From Ariolimax columbianus (lineage: Eukaryota; Mollusca; Gastropoda; Stylommatophora; Arionidae), in contig JAVGWX010000002.1 of assembly GCA_036924085.1 (NCBI GenBank), positions 53,913,105-53,977,104 of the forward strand: 64,000 bases of DNA. Direction: 5' to 3'. The notes beneath the pieces were generated by a model, which made no database searches, was not told the origin of the DNA, and worked only from the letters and a program-made list of their open reading frames with translations. Position numbers and translations under genes: made by a program. Position 1 is the stretch's first letter. Each line of letters begins with the position of its first letter. Positions 35,346 to 46,976 of this stretch are shown here, one piece after another.

Positions 35346-35815
35346 TTAAGTTTGCGAACATTCTCAACTTATGGACTTTTCAACTTGCGGATATTCTTAA
35401 CTTACGGACTTTCAACTTGCGGATATTCTCAACTAACGGACTTTTCAACTTGCGGATATTCTCAACTTACGGACTTTTCAACTTGTGGATATTCTCAACT
35501 TACGGACTTTTCAACTTGCGGATATTCTCAACTTACGGACTTTTCAACTTGCGGATATTCTCAACTTACGGACTTTTCAACTTGCAGATATTCTCAACTT
35601 ACGGACTTTTCAACTTGCGGATATTCTCAACTTACGGACTTTTCAACTTGCGGATATTCTCAACTTACGGACTTTTCAACTTGCGGATATTCTCAACTTA
35701 CGGACTTTTCAACTTGCGGATATTCTCAACTTACGGACTTTTCAACTTGCGGATATTCTCAACTTACGGACTTTTCAACTTGCGGATATTCTCCACTTAC
35801 GGACATGTTCAACTT
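35346..35815. repeat. Minisatellite, 33-bp unit, about 14 copies
   Basis: Units of ACGGACTTTTCAACTTGCGG plus ATATTCTCAACTT. The unit lacks stops in all three forward frames, so three overlapping long ORFs (178, 166 and 115 codons) arise from it; these are best explained as by-products of the period, not genes. One early unit is 1 bp short. Confidence 0.95.
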
Positions 35816-35889
35816 ACGGACACCACTCATAACCTGACCAGCCTTAAGTATGTAGTATGACTGTTATTATGCTTATCTCTGTTGAGAGT

Positions 35890-36262
35890 CGAAGGTACTG
35901 GGCTGCTGTTGTTTAATGCCCACAATGAGTAAGTTTACTCTTTTGTGAGCCCTGAAAAGGACGTTAACTGACGGGTTGAAATAGCTTTCCTCATCCCGGG
36001 GATGCTGATGAAGAGGGACGGTTGTACTCCAGGCAGTTGTGCTATGCTTGGCTTTATCTGCGTGGCGTTCACTACTACGGGGACCACATCGATCCACATC
36101 TCGTCAGCCAGGTTGCCTTGAAATCAGCATGTTTTCATGAAACGCTACATGGAAGAGAGATTCTAGTCTTGGTCAGTGGATTGTGCCTGACTCTGACGCG
36201 ATGTCCTGGTCAGTTGATTGTGTCTGACGCGACGTCCTGGTCAGTATGGTGTGCCTGACTAG
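35890..36262 (+). repeat. Dispersed repeat family E with small module array
   Basis: Contains GCCCTGAAAAGGACGTTAAC, GTTGTGCTATGCTTGGCTTT, CACTACTACGGGGACCAC and then three short units (GATGTCCTGGTCAGTTGATT type) at 36165-36260, i.e. the E module partly amplified. Confidence 0.78.
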
Positions 36263-37499
36263 ACTGGCGTCTCAGTTCCCCGAGGTGCTGGGTTAGGTAC
36301 TCCTTATCGACTCGTTCCAGTTGATTCATCTGTAAATGGATACCTCGCTTACTGTCAGAAGATGAAAGGCAACAAGGAAACGTGGTGATCCCCCCTAAAA
36401 AAAAAAAAAAAAAAAAAAAGCTAAAGTCTAGTTACAAAGACGTACACGTATCTAAGACTCACTCCCCGACATCAGTATCCGCCACAGAAACATCTTCACT
36501 TTGACCTTATCTCTGTTACCATTGTTAGGCATGTTCCATATCTACGGTACGGGACAGACAAGCGTACATACTGTGAATTGAAATACCGGAGAAAAGTCAT
36601 CAATACCGGAATTAAAATATTGCATTAGATATACCTGACGTATGAGTTGGGAATGTATAAACATCAAAGAAGGGAACTGGCCACCCCACCTTACATAGGC
36701 TACGGCTTAGTCTACGTAGAGTTAGCATCATCTCCCACGGCAATTGTTGTCATGTGACCCACCTTGACCTTTATTTGATAACATGATATAAGACACGGTT
36801 CACACCTACTGAACTAAACAGTATGACATAAACTAAAATGGTTCGTTCATCTCACGAGAATGAACCCCGATCAACTACCCCTATGCGCCTTTAGTCAAAT
36901 AAAAGTTGTCTACATGGAACGAGAAAGTCACGTGCCAGATGGATAGATGATATAACATAAATCTTAAACGAGATAACAGCCCCGGGGAAGGCATTATGGT
37001 AGAGTAATTGATTCTCAGCTCTAAACCCACTCCAGCTTATCCAGCTGCAAATGGGTACTTGACTTGTAGTTAGGGACAAAGAGGTAGGGAGGAAAGGAAT
37101 GTCACCCCACTTACAATATTTATTATATCATTACCACTTCATCCCCACCGGCAGTTTCTGTTTGTCTGGTGCCACCTTCACCTAAAGCCAACACACCTAA
37201 CGCAGGAGAGCAAACTTCGTCTCCCCATGCCGATTTCAAAGTGGACAGAAGTCAAGCAAGTATTAGTTCAGCTAGATATACTCCATCGTTGATGGGCAGG
37301 TTTGTGCTTTGAAAACTTAGTGGAACAATTGTGATCGATACCGATAGACAGAGATGCTTATTTCGTGGTCAATTCAAGAGACAGTAAACGACGATTGTTA
37401 CACATTCCAAAATCTGGGATTGTTGCTTATGTTAAGTAGATCTATAGAATGGGAGACTAGTCCTGTTAATGGTGCGAGTACGGGCAGATTTGCTTGGAT
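36263..37499. other. Repeat fragments, no gene
   Basis: A23 run at 36397-36419; fragments of the SINE-like family of 8777-9005 at about 36670-36735 (GGGAACTGGCCACCCCACCT) and 36975-37120 (GCAAATGGGTACTTGACTTG). No coding frame recognised. Confidence 0.5.
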
Positions 37500-38171
37500 T
37501 CATAAGCTCATATGTACGTGTACAAACATATTCAAAGAATCTTACTTACGTATACGCTCACTTATGTACGTACTTACTTAACTATGTGTTTACTGACATG
37601 CTTATGGACTTTCTTAACTGTGTGTGCTTACTTACTTAATTGCTTATGTACTTATTTAATTATGTGTGTATTTTTTTACTGATGTACTTACTTGCTTATG
37701 TGCATACTTTCTTACTTACTTAATTACGGTACTTATTTACTTACTTAATTATGTGCTAACTTACTTACTTACTTGTGTACTTAATTTAACTGTGCGCTTA
37801 ATTACTTACTTATGCACTTACTTACATATGTACTTACTTACATATGTACTCACTTAATTATGTGTTTATTTACTTACGAGCTTACTTACGTATGAACTTA
37901 CTTACAAACTTATTTACCTACTTTGCTCACTTACTTACGTACTTTGCCTACGTACTTTAGTACGGTACTTTACTCACTCACTTACGCACTTACCTCACTT
38001 ACTTAGTACGTTACTCACTTACATGCTTTACTTACTTAGTACTTAACTTTCTTACTTAGTACTTTACTCACTTACATACTTTACTTACTTAGCACTTAAC
38101 TCACCTACTTAGTACTTAACTCACATACTTTTCTCACTTACATACTTTACTTACTTAGTACTTAACTCACT
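37500..38171. repeat. (TTAC)n-type microsatellite array (left part)
   Basis: Long imperfect tract of ACTTACTTACxTATGTACTT and, further right, CTCACTTACATACTTTACTT units. It continues at 40150-40430 on the other side of an inserted LINE. Confidence 0.93.
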
Positions 38172-38185
38172 TGCATACTTTATTC

Positions 38186-40135
38186 TTCTTCTTCGTACGC
38201 AGTCAGACAGAAACCATTATTTTTTCGAAAAAAAGCGGCGGCCATCCTGAGGCTGTCGACACTGCCATAGAGCTTGTCTTGTGGTTCCACTGGTGATGGC
38301 CACATCTGCTCTCTCTGATCCTCGTATGTCGGGCAGTTCTGCAGCAGATGTTCAGCGGTCATTTTACCAGTACCGCACGGGCATTCGTCGGTACACCCTA
38401 TCTTCAATTTGTTGAATAGGTGGTACCTCAGTCTGTTGTGGCCAGTGCGCAGTCTTAAGACAACGACCTGCTCTCTTCGGTTCAACTGGTAATAGGCATC
38501 GTTTTTGGTGTAACCAGTATGTTCGGTTTCCCATTTGTTCATGTATCTGGCTTTGATAAGCCGTTTTGACTCTTCGTACGTCATACTGGTATCTGTTTGT
38601 GGTAGTCTTGCACCTTCTTTTGCCAGTCTGTCTGCCTCCTCGTTGCCTTGGATGTTGCAGTGTGACGGAACCCACTGTACCACTACCCTTTTTGGTGCGG
38701 ACTGCTGGCACAGTTTGCAGAGTGCTGCTCTTAAGTCATTAAGCTCAGTGTTTTTCTGGCTTTTTAGCGCTGTGACTACGGCGAGAGCATCTGTCAGCAG
38801 GACTATATGGCTCTCATTTTCACTGTGTGTCACCATTTCTTCCACTGCCGCCCTCAGTGCCTCTGCCTCCGCTCTGAAATTGCTTGTGTACTTACCAGTA
38901 GCGAATGACAGTGTTATTTGTCTGCAATTTGGTAGGTTCAGGAATGCTCCTGCCCCTCCGTTCTGTGTAGTGTTTGTTACAGAACCGTCGGTGTATGCAT
39001 GGGTCCAGTCTATGCTTGGGTAGTTTATCGATATAAAGCTTAGGGTAGTATCTCTCCTTTCTTTTTCAGTCTGGCAGTTTTTGTTTCCAATACCGGGTAT
39101 ATTTTCTACTACCTCTGGAAATATATCCTGCCTCCAGGTAGGTTTTCGTACAGTAGTGATGGGTTTTGGTGTTGTTAATGCGTTTATGGGATCTTCGTGT
39201 ATCTTTGCTTTGGCTATTTCTGCAAAGTTTCTCCGCTTTAGTTTCCCATTTCCCAAATTGTTTAGTCTCTGGTGCATTGGATGGTCAGTCAGTCTTCGGA
39301 GTTTCTCTGATTGCAGCTGGGCTCTGCAGTCTCTTCTATCGGTCATGGATTGCAGTTTTGTAATCTTTTCAAGTTCTACAATTGGCGTTGACTTCATGCC
39401 TCCTGTTATAACTCTCATGGCTTGGTTTTGAAGTTTGCTAACTTTATCGAAGTTCGCATTTGCTGCTGTTGTCCATGCCGCAATGCCATACTCGAGAACT
39501 GGTCTCACTCTTCCAGTGTACAGTTTCATTAGCATGCTTTCGTCTGCTCCCCAGCTTGTGCCAGCAAGTTTCCTCATGATTGCCATTCTTTCTCTGGCTC
39601 TCATTCGGTTTCTCTCGATCTGACTTTTCCATGTCATGCGCCGATCAAATGTGACTCCCAGATAGTTTGGGTTGTCGTTTGGCTGCAGGAATTTGCCATT
39701 TAGGCTTAATTTGGTGTTTTGTGGTTTGATTGAAAGCGAGAATATTGTGCATGTGGTTTTCTCCTCGTTTATTTTGACCAGCCATGAGTTCGCCCACTCT
39801 TCCAGCGATGTTAGGGCCTGCTGCATCCGATTTCTTGCTATGGTGAGATTCTTTTCAGAGGTCCACATAGCCAGATCGTCTGCAAACATTGAGCTATGGA
39901 CTCTTCTTGGTATATTCTCTGTAATGTCGTTTATATACACCAGGAAGAGTGTGGATGACAGTACTCCTCCTTGGGGTACTCCCTGCTCGAGTGTCACCTT
40001 TTTGGTCATCTGCCCTTGTACTTGGACTCTGGCCGTTCTTTGTTTGAGGTAGTGGTTGATCCACTTGTACATTCTCCCACAAACTTCACTTCTCCTTAGC
40101 TTGACTCTAAGTCTGTCTTTCCAGACTTTGTCAAA
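38186..40135 (-). mobile_element. I-like LINE, 5'-truncated, intact RT-RNase H frame, 14-bp TSD
   Basis: The minus-strand frame is open for 630 codons from the Met at 40072, and upstream codons to 40135 (FDKVWKDRLRVKLRRSEV) are in frame. Order: RT from the AFDK region, GVPQGGVLSSTLFLVYINDI, FADD box (39875-39886), RNase H with all four acidic positions (YTDGS, RAEAEAL, LLTDA, NEEADRLAKEG), and a Cys/His tail (CPCGTGK). It ends in (GAA)4. A perfect duplication TGCATACTTTATTC is at 38172-38185 and 40136-40149. A 1-bp difference from the copy at 5839 removes the usual TGA, so the frame reads through the tail and stops at TAA inside the TSD (38180-38182). Confidence 0.95.
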
Positions 40136-40149
40136 TGCATACTTTATTC

Positions 40150-40430
40150 ACTTACATACTTTACTTACTTAGTACTTAACTCACTTACATACTTTACTCA
40201 CTTACATACTTTTCTCACTTACATACTCAACTCACTTACTTAGTACTTAACTCACTTACATACTTTACTTACTTAGTACTTAACTTACTTACACACTTTA
40301 CTCACTTACATACTTTACTCACTTACATACTTAACTCACTTACTCAGTACTTAACTCACTTACTTATGTACTTACTTGTGTACCTACTTATGTACTTCAC
40401 TCATTTACGTATGTGCTTACTTACTTAGTC
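40150..40430. repeat. (TTAC)n-type microsatellite array (right part)
   Basis: Continuation of the array at 37500-38171, with ACTTAACTCACTTACATACT units. Confidence 0.93.
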
Positions 40431-40570
40431 AAGTCTGTAGTATGGGTATCAGTCACTGTCTCATCTCGTCACATGAGCAGACTTTAGGCGGATTCGGGGG
40501 TCTGGATCCTTGATGTTTCGTCCAGGCACTCCTTCAATCTATCTAAAGATTATCTCTGTGTAAAGGTTAA

Positions 40571-40795
40571 GTACTTTGGTCACAACAAGGGACACAATGG
40601 TCTTGAGAGAACGGTAATGGAAGGTATGGTGCCAGGCAAAAGAGGAAGGGGTAGACCAAGAAGACGATTGCACCAAGATATCCAGGAATGTCTGAATATG
40701 ACTGTGGCGGAGGCTGGTGTTTTGGCAAGGGAACGCGTTTCTTTCAGACAGACTGTGATGGGAGTGACGTTCTACAAAGGACATGCTACATGTTG
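40571..40795 (+). mobile_element. RTE-like LINE, 3' stub with 9-bp TSD
   Basis: Very short 5'-truncated copy of the RTE-like family. It encodes HNGLERTVMEGMVPGKRGRG, RPRRRLHQDIQECLNMTVAE and ends at GGACATGCTACATGTTG. Flanked by AAAGGTTAA at 40562-40570 and 40796-40804. Confidence 0.88.
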
Positions 40796-40936
40796 AAAGG
40801 TTAACGGTTCTCAGAAACGGATTAAAATACGCACATACAATTATCTGAATCCGTTGTTTTGTTATTGGTGACATTTTTTAAGAAACCAATTCACGAAGGA
40901 TAACTATGGTAAAAATAAAGTAAATTAACACATAGC

Positions 40937-42470
40937 AAGAATTGCAATGTCTCCTGAAGTGAGTCTGATAGAGGAAAATCAAATGATAACAAGGGAAGAA
41001 GTATTTGAAGCCGTGAAAATGCTGAAGAGAGGGAAGGCTGTCGGTGTGGATAATATTCCAGCAGAGCTCCTGCAAGTGGGAGGTGAGGCGACAATTACTA
41101 CCCTGACTTACAGGAGTGTGGCCCACCTGCTGGACAAAATCAGTCATTATACCACTGGCTAAATCGGGAAACCTAAATGTGTGTCAGAACTATCGAACAA
41201 TCAGTCTGATAAGTCATCCAAGTAAAGTTCTTTTGAGGATATTACTTAACAGACTGAATCCTCAGGCGGAGAGTATCATTGCCGAAGAACAAGCGGGCTT
41301 TCGAGCGGGAAGGAGTACCATAGAGCAGATATTTAATCTTCGTCTACTGAATGAGAAGTACTCAGAGTATCATCAACCACTCTACCATGCCATCATTGAC
41401 TTTCGAAAGGCATTTGACAGAGTGTGGCATGCGGCGCTATGGTCAACAATGAGGCATTATAAGTTCAACAGTGATATTGTGAGGGTAATTGCAAACCTTT
41501 ATCAGCAATCTAGGCGATTGGTTCCGTACGACGGTGGGTGTGAGACAGGGTTGTAAACTCTCCCCAACACTCTTCAATATCTTCTTGGAGAGAATAATGG
41601 AGACGACCTTAAAAGGACATGTTGGCACGGTTAAAATAGGGGACAGGCTTATCACAAACTTCCGCTTTGCTGATGATATTGATGTATTGGCAGGCGCAGA
41701 AAGGGAACTCCATGAATTGATTGGTAGATTGGATAGAACGGCCCTGAGTTTTGGTATGGAAATAAATGCTGATAAAACAAAGCTCATGACCAATAACGTT
41801 GTAGGGTTTCAATCTGTCATAGAGGCAAATGGGCAGGTACTTGAGGTGGTGAAACGTTTCAAATATCTTGGATCATTGATCAGCGAAGAGGGTTCGAAGC
41901 CAGAGGAAATTGCAAGAATAGCACAAACAACAGCGGCGCTGACTCGGCTGAAACCTATATGGCAAGACAAGCGGCTCGCCCTCGGCATAAAAGTTACACT
42001 AATGCGCTCTTTGGTGCTGTCAATATTTCTGTATGCCTGCGAGACCTGGACCATTACAGCAGATATCTAGGGCAGAATACGTGCAATGGAAATGTGGTGC
42101 TATAGAAAACTCCTAAATGTTACATATAAAGATCGTGTCACGAACGTAGACATGCGTCAGAGAGTTGAAGACGCTATTGGTCCTTTTGAAGATCTGTTCA
42201 CCACTATCAAAAGACTAAAGATGGCCTGGTGCGGGCTCGTCGCGAGGTCCAACTAAATTCCCAACTCGATACTCTTTGGATCCGTACCGGGACAGAGAGG
42301 GCGAGGACGTCCTAGGAAGAGATGGGTGGACAACATCACTGAGTGGTCAGGCCTTCGTCCCGGTGAGATACGTCAGGCTGCGACAGACAGAGAGAGCTGG
42401 CGTGGGATTTTCATGTCTTCATGTGTGCCCCAACGATCTGATGGGTTACGGGATGAACTGAACTGAACTG
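40937..42470 (+). mobile_element. LINE (RT to 3' end), 5'-truncated, 10-bp TSD
   Basis: Broken RT gene. Motifs in order: REEVFEAVKMLKRGKAVGVD, IIPLAKSGNLNVCQNYRTIS, AGFRAGRSTIEQIFNLRLL, IIDFRKAFDRVWHAALW, VGVRQGCKLSPTLFNIFLER, FRFADDIDVL (FADD at 41666-41677), RFKYLGSLISEEGSKPEEIA, YACETWTITAD, then a stop (42068) and YRKLLNVTYKDRVTN, RGRPRKRWVDNITEWSG. Ends in a (CTGAA)n tail. AACACATAGC is duplicated at 40927-40936 and 42471-42480. At least two frameshifts (near 41115 and 41500) and the stop show it is inactive. Clade not assigned; no RNase H follows the RT. Confidence 0.93.
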
Positions 42471-42489
42471 AACACATAGCGTTACTGCC

Positions 42490-42643
42490 GTAGGGGTTAT
42501 CTCACATTTCAAAAGCTCGGCTATATGAGGGCGGTAGCCATCTCCTCTCCCTCGCCGATTTTACTTTCCGGACTGAACCGGTACCCATTTAAGATGCGAA
42601 ACCAGGGCGCTAACCGCTGCACTACGTGGCTCCCATGGCCAAC
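42490..42643 (-). mobile_element. tRNA-derived SINE, family B (partial)
   Basis: Complement of the body seen at 53963-54214 and 56610-56870: GCTCGGCTATATGAGGGCGG, TAGCCATCTCCTCTCCCTCG, GACTGAACCGGTACCCATTT, then a tRNA-like head (GCGCTAACCGCTGCACTACG). An internal part between body and head is missing. Confidence 0.8.
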
Positions 42644-42744
42644 TGCAAAAAATCAGGCGGGAGAAAAAGAATAGATGATGATGACTATATATTTGTGTTG
42701 TACTCGTGATCAATATTAGAACCATTGATCTGTACTGAAAGTAA

Positions 42745-43160
42745 AGTGGTAAATATAGTGGTAAATGTGGAGATAAATATAGTGGTAAATGTGGAGGTAA
42801 ATTTAGTGGTAAATGTGGAGGTAAATATAGTGGTAAATATAGTGGGAAATGTGGAAGTAACTATAGTGGTAAATGTGGAGGTAAATATAGTGGTAGATCT
42901 GGAGGCAAATATAGCGGTAAATGTGGAGGTAAATATAATGGTAAATGTGGAGGTAAATATAATGGTAAATGTGGAGGTAAATATAATGGTAAATGTGGAG
43001 GTAAATATAGTGATAAATGTGGAGGTAAATATAGTGGTAAATGTGGAGGTAAATATAGTGGTAAATGTGGAGGTAAATGTAGAGGTAAATGTTGAGGTAA
43101 ATATAGTGGTAAATGTGGAGGTAAATATAGTGGTAAATGTGGAGGTAAATGTAGTCTTGT
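42745..43160. repeat. Minisatellite, 24-bp unit, about 17 copies
   Basis: Units of GTGGTAAATGTGGAGGTAAA plus TATA, itself a doubled 12-mer. Open on both strands (VVNVEVNI and TFTTIFTS repeats), which explains the overlapping 172- and 178-codon frames. Confidence 0.95.
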
Positions 43161-43221
43161 CCCTCTCTATATTCTTCTTTATTTCACCCCTTAAGTATGT
43201 CCATCGCCACAATGTCACCAT

Positions 43222-43530
43222 GTTGTTGTTGTTGTTTGCGTAGGTTACTTTTTTGTGCTCCCTGAACAGGACATTAAGTGGCGGGCTGCAGTAACTTTCC
43301 TCACATCTCGAGCGTGCTGATGAAGGTGAACCGGGCTCCTCCAGGCGATTGTGCTATGCTTGTCTTCATCTGCGTGTTACTCACTACTACGGGGATCACG
43401 TCGATCCCTCACCCCGTTAGATAGGCTGCCATAAAAACAGCCCTTTTTCAGGCAGGGCTACTAGAAAGCCGAAGTGAGGGTCTTGGCCAGTATGTTTTGC
43501 CTGACCAGACGTTAGTTTTTCTCCTCATGT
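43222..43530 (+). repeat. Dispersed repeat family E
   Basis: Blocks GCTCCCTGAACAGGACATTA, GGGCTCCTCCAGGCGATTGT, CACTACTACGGGGATCACGT, GAGGGTCTTGGCCAGTATGT and CCTGACCAGACGTTAGT. One copy of the module only. It lies about 320 bp upstream of the TRIM start codon. Confidence 0.82.
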
Positions 43531-43558
43531 CAGTATAATAAAACTGTCAAGTATCTCT

Positions 43559-43561
<3 letters not shown>

Positions 43562-43611
<50 letters not shown>
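43562..43611. repeat. (TC)n microsatellite upstream of the TRIM gene
   Basis: A near-perfect TC dinucleotide run about 245 bp upstream of the TRIM ATG, followed by more pyrimidine-rich sequence up to 43745. Such tracts can act as GAGA-type promoter elements; no direct evidence for that here. Confidence 0.9.
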
Positions 43612-43854
43612 TATCTTCTACCGTGCACCTACAATTTTATCATTCTACTGTATCAGTTGTTAAATTGTCACGGATCCTGTCTCTCCCTCTCTCTTTTTCT
43701 TTGTTTCTCTTTCTCTCTTCACCTCTAGCATTCTTCTCTCTCTCCAACACGCGATCACAGTTTCGCCCAGATGTCACAATGTCCAGTTCATATATTGAGT
43801 CCACACAAACTCTACACTTATATTAATACATTGACTCGACACAGACCGTGCATA

Positions 43855-44063
43855 ATGGCAACGCCTGAGGATATAGAACGGAAACTGGTATGTACGATCT
43901 GCCTGCACGTGCTGACAGAACCGAAGCTGCTCACGTGCGGACACACCTTCTGTTTACGATGTCTGCAGTCACACATAAGCCACGCTAAATCACACGAGAC
44001 TGTGCTCGGAGTCTTGGGCATGCGATGTCCAGTCTGTCGAGAGTTCATTTCAGCCCCTGACAG
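43855..44063 (+). CDS. TRIM-like E3 ligase, exon 1: RING domain
   Basis: Start of a TRIM/RBCC gene; RING proteins of this class are ubiquitin E3 ligases that recruit an E2. ATG at 43855-43857 (context CATAATGG). The C3HC4 RING is complete: C13, C16, C28, H30, C33, C36, C58, C61 (VCTICLHVLTEPKLLTCGHT, FCLRCL, MRCPVC). The exon ends at 44063 before GTTAGT in phase 2 and joins exon 2 at 50458 with a Ser codon. The upstream in-frame Met at 43771 is possible but adds a sequence without features; the ATG adjacent to the RING is the better start. Orthology within TRIMs cannot be fixed without the C-terminal domain. Confidence 0.93.
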
Positions 44064-44514
44064 GTTAGTTACACACCTATATTTTCATTTACCTTTCTGC
44101 TAGAATATGAAATATAGGCTACCAATTAAAGCTGGGGTAGTCGAGAGGTTTTTCCAATACTTAAAACTATAGGCCGCTACGCCACTAATGCCGCTACTTT
44201 ATGCGCTGGCTTTGTTTGTTTATTTCATCCCAAACAGAAAAAAAACAACATATGCCTTACCAGATTCGATCCGCTGCGTTCCTTGTCAGCAGGCAGGCAT
44301 CTAGACCCTTCAGTCACACCCTGCTAATAGCTTCAAACGTTGGCCCATTTTAAGGCAAGCATGCTTCTAAACGTCTGCAGTTATTTATTTTCTAAATATG
44401 GCTAGGATTTACTGAAAGCAGTGACGAATCCATAATCCACCAAATTGGGCGACAGAAAATGAATATGAAGGTTATCATAGCAAAGCTGTGGGATCAAGAT
44501 GATGAGCTGTTCAT
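44064..44514 (+). other. TRIM intron 1, left end, no recognised feature
   Basis: Starts with the GTTAGT donor. Unremarkable sequence up to a family D copy. Intron 1 runs to 50457 (6.4 kb) and contains all features listed between. Confidence 0.6.
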
Positions 44515-44800
44515 GAGCAGCGATCCATAACTGAACCAGAGCTGCCTAGACCTTTCTACACCTCCACGTGGTGATCTTGGATAACAGGCTGCAACAGAGC
44601 AGGCAGGCTAAGACGACGGGATCGGATAGGAAAGACAGACTCGTTGCTCAAAAAAGCTTGCTGAATGCGGATGTGTTGGACCGAAAGGTGCAAATATTGC
44701 AGTCAAGCTGTATTTTTCAACACAACGCATGCCGTTCTCCGGACATCGCATGCGAAGCCGTTTTCATGGCTTGGTAGCTGGAGATTGAGAACGAACGAAT
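44515..44800 (-). repeat. Dispersed repeat family D
   Basis: Blocks CCACGTGGTGATCTTGGATA, AACAGGCTGCAACAGAGCAG, GGATGTGTTGGACCGAAAGG and GCTGGAGATTGAGAACGAAC, in the reverse order of the copy at 3925-4230. Confidence 0.75.
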
Positions 44801-44814
44801 GAGAATAATGTATA

Positions 44815-45320
44815 GCTGACTGAAAATTAATTCAGAAGGAAGTGATATGTAAAACAAATCGAAATTAATTCAGAAGAAAGTGAAATGTAAAACATATCGA
44901 AATTAATTCAGAAGAAAGTGAAATGTAAAACATATCGATATGAATTTAGAAGGAAGTGATATGTAAAACATATCAATATAAATTTAGAAGGAAGTGATAT
45001 GTAAAACATATCGATATTAATTTAGAAGGAAGTGATTTGTAAAACATATCGATATTTAAAAAAAAAATTTTTTTTTAAATAATTAAAAAAATAACTAAGC
45101 GGGGGCTCAACTTCATTGCCTCGGGTTTTTTTTTCTTCCCCATTTTAGCTCGGTCTCTCTCGGCAGATGGGTACCTCATCTGTCGAGAGCATCGCACAAA
45201 GCACGAACTCCGTAGCTCCAGCGATGAACCCAGGGATCTCAGGAAAATATTAATTTAGAAGGAAGTGATATGTAAAACATATCGATATTAATTCAGAAGG
45301 ACGTGATATGTAAAACATAT
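44815..45320. repeat. Minisatellite, about 40-bp unit, split by an insertion
   Basis: Six units of AATTTAGAAGGAAGTGATAT plus GTAAAACATATCGATATT before 45055 and about two after 45245. The intervening 190 bp contain an A/T-rich foldback and a sequence that on the minus strand has a B-box-like CTGGGTTCATCGCTGG, possibly a SINE remnant. Confidence 0.85.
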
Positions 45321-45579
45321 CTCCTAATAAATAGTGTATTCTTAATAAATTGATTGATATGATTCATGTGTGTGTTTATGTGTGTGTATATGTGTTGTGT
45401 GTGTTGTGGGTGTGTGGTAATTATGCGTCTTAGAACAGCAGATTTTAATTTTGTGTTTTCGTAATGCTGACATTTTGAGATTTGTCCTACCATCGATGGC
45501 ATCTTATAATCGAAGAACAAGTTCATTATTGATGAATTATTGATCAATATCGAATCATAAAAAGTTCATTTGCAGTTAC

Positions 45580-46930
45580 TTCTTCTTCTTCTTCTTCGTA
45601 CGCTGTCAGACGTCAACCTGTATTTGTTCGAAGAAAGCAGCTGTCATCCTGAGGCTGTCGATACTGCTATAGAGCTTGTCTAGTGTTGCCACTGGTGATG
45701 GCCATATGTGCTTTCTCTGGTCCTCGTATATCGGGCATTTTTGCAGCAGATGTTCAGCGGTCATTTTCCCTGTACCACAAGTGCATTCGTCAGTGCCACC
45801 TATCTTCAGTTTATTGAATAGGTGGTACCTCAGTCTGTTGTGGCCTGTGCGGAGTCTGAAGACCACGGCCTGCTCTTTTCTGTTCAATTGGTAATAGGCA
45901 TCGTTTTTTGCGTAGCCAGTATGTTCTGTTTCCAATTTGGCCTTGTATCTGGCCCTTATAAGCCTTTTGGACTCTTCGTAGATCACACTAGAATTTGGTT
46001 GTGGTAGTATTGCACCTTCTTTTGCCAGTCTGTCTGCCTCCTCGTTGCCTTGGATGTTGCAGTGGGAAGGAACCCACTGTACCACTACTCTTTTTTGGTG
46101 TGGACTGCTGGCATAGTTGAAAGAGTACTGCTCTTAAATCATTAAGTTCAGTATTTTTCTGACTATTTAGTGCTGTGACTACGGCCAGTGCATCTGTAAA
46201 CAGGACTATCTGGCTGTCATTGCTTTCGCCTTTCAGCATTGCTTCTACTGCAGATCTCAGTGCCTCTGCCTCTGAAATTGCTTGAGAATTTTCCAGTTGC
46301 CACTGACAAGTGTTATTTTTCTACCATTTGGTAGGCTCAGGAATACCCCTGCCCCTCCGTTCTGCGTTGTGTTTGTTACTAAACCGTTGGTGTATGCATG
46401 GGTCCAGTCCATGCTTGGGTAGTTTTCCGATATGTACCTCAGGGTTATGTCTCTTCTTTATTATTCAGTCTGGCTGTTCTTGTTTCCAATACCTGGTATA
46501 TTTTCGACCACCTCCGGAATGATATGCTGCTTTCAGGTAGGTTTGCGTACAGTAGGAATGGGCTTTGGTATTGTTGCGGTGTTCATAGGGTCTTCGCTCA
46601 TCTTTGCTTTGGCTATTTCTGCAAAGTTTCTCCGCTTTAGTTTCCCATTTCCAAATCTATTTAGTCTCTGATGCATTGGGTGGTCTGTCAGTCTTCTGAG
46701 TTTCTCTGCTTGCTGTTGGGCTCTGCAGTCTCTTCTGTCGGTTTTGGATTGCAGATTTGTAATCTTTTCAAGTTCTACAATTGTCGTTGACTTCATGCCT
46801 CCTGTTATAACTCTCATGGCTTGGTTTTGAAGTTGGCTTATTTTATCAAAGTTCGCCTTTGCTGCTGTTGTCCATGCCGCAATGCCATACTCGAGAACTG
46901 GTCTCACTCTTCCAGTGTACAGTTTCTCAA
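45580..46930 (-). mobile_element. I-like LINE, 3' part, broken frame, 10-bp TSD
   Basis: Same family as 38186-40135. Minus-strand pieces: YTGRVRPVLEYGIAAWTTAA, QNQAMRVITGGMKST, then RNase H (FTDALAVVTALNSQKN; VPSHCNIQGNEEADRLAKEG) and CTCGTGKMTAEHLLQKCPIY, with a (GAA)n tail at 45580-45597. Frameshifts between the RNase H pieces make it inactive, and it is more diverged from the other two copies than they are from each other. TSD TTGCAGTTAC at 45570-45579 and 46931-46940. Antisense in TRIM intron 1. Confidence 0.92.
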
Positions 46931-46976
46931 TTGCAGTTACAACCTCGCTCATTACTGTTGAATATAGTCGCTTATA

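Noticed and set aside
35324..35860. Overlapping 178-, 166- and 115-codon ORFs
   Set aside because: All three + frames are open because the 33-bp unit contains no stops; best explained by the repeat period.
38535..40052. 162-, 116- and 126-codon + strand ORFs
   Set aside because: Antisense shadows of the I-like LINE RT-RNase H frame on the minus strand.
42685..43243. 172- and 178-codon ORFs on both strands
   Set aside because: Created by a 24-bp minisatellite (VVNVEVNI / TFTTIFTS); no coding signature.
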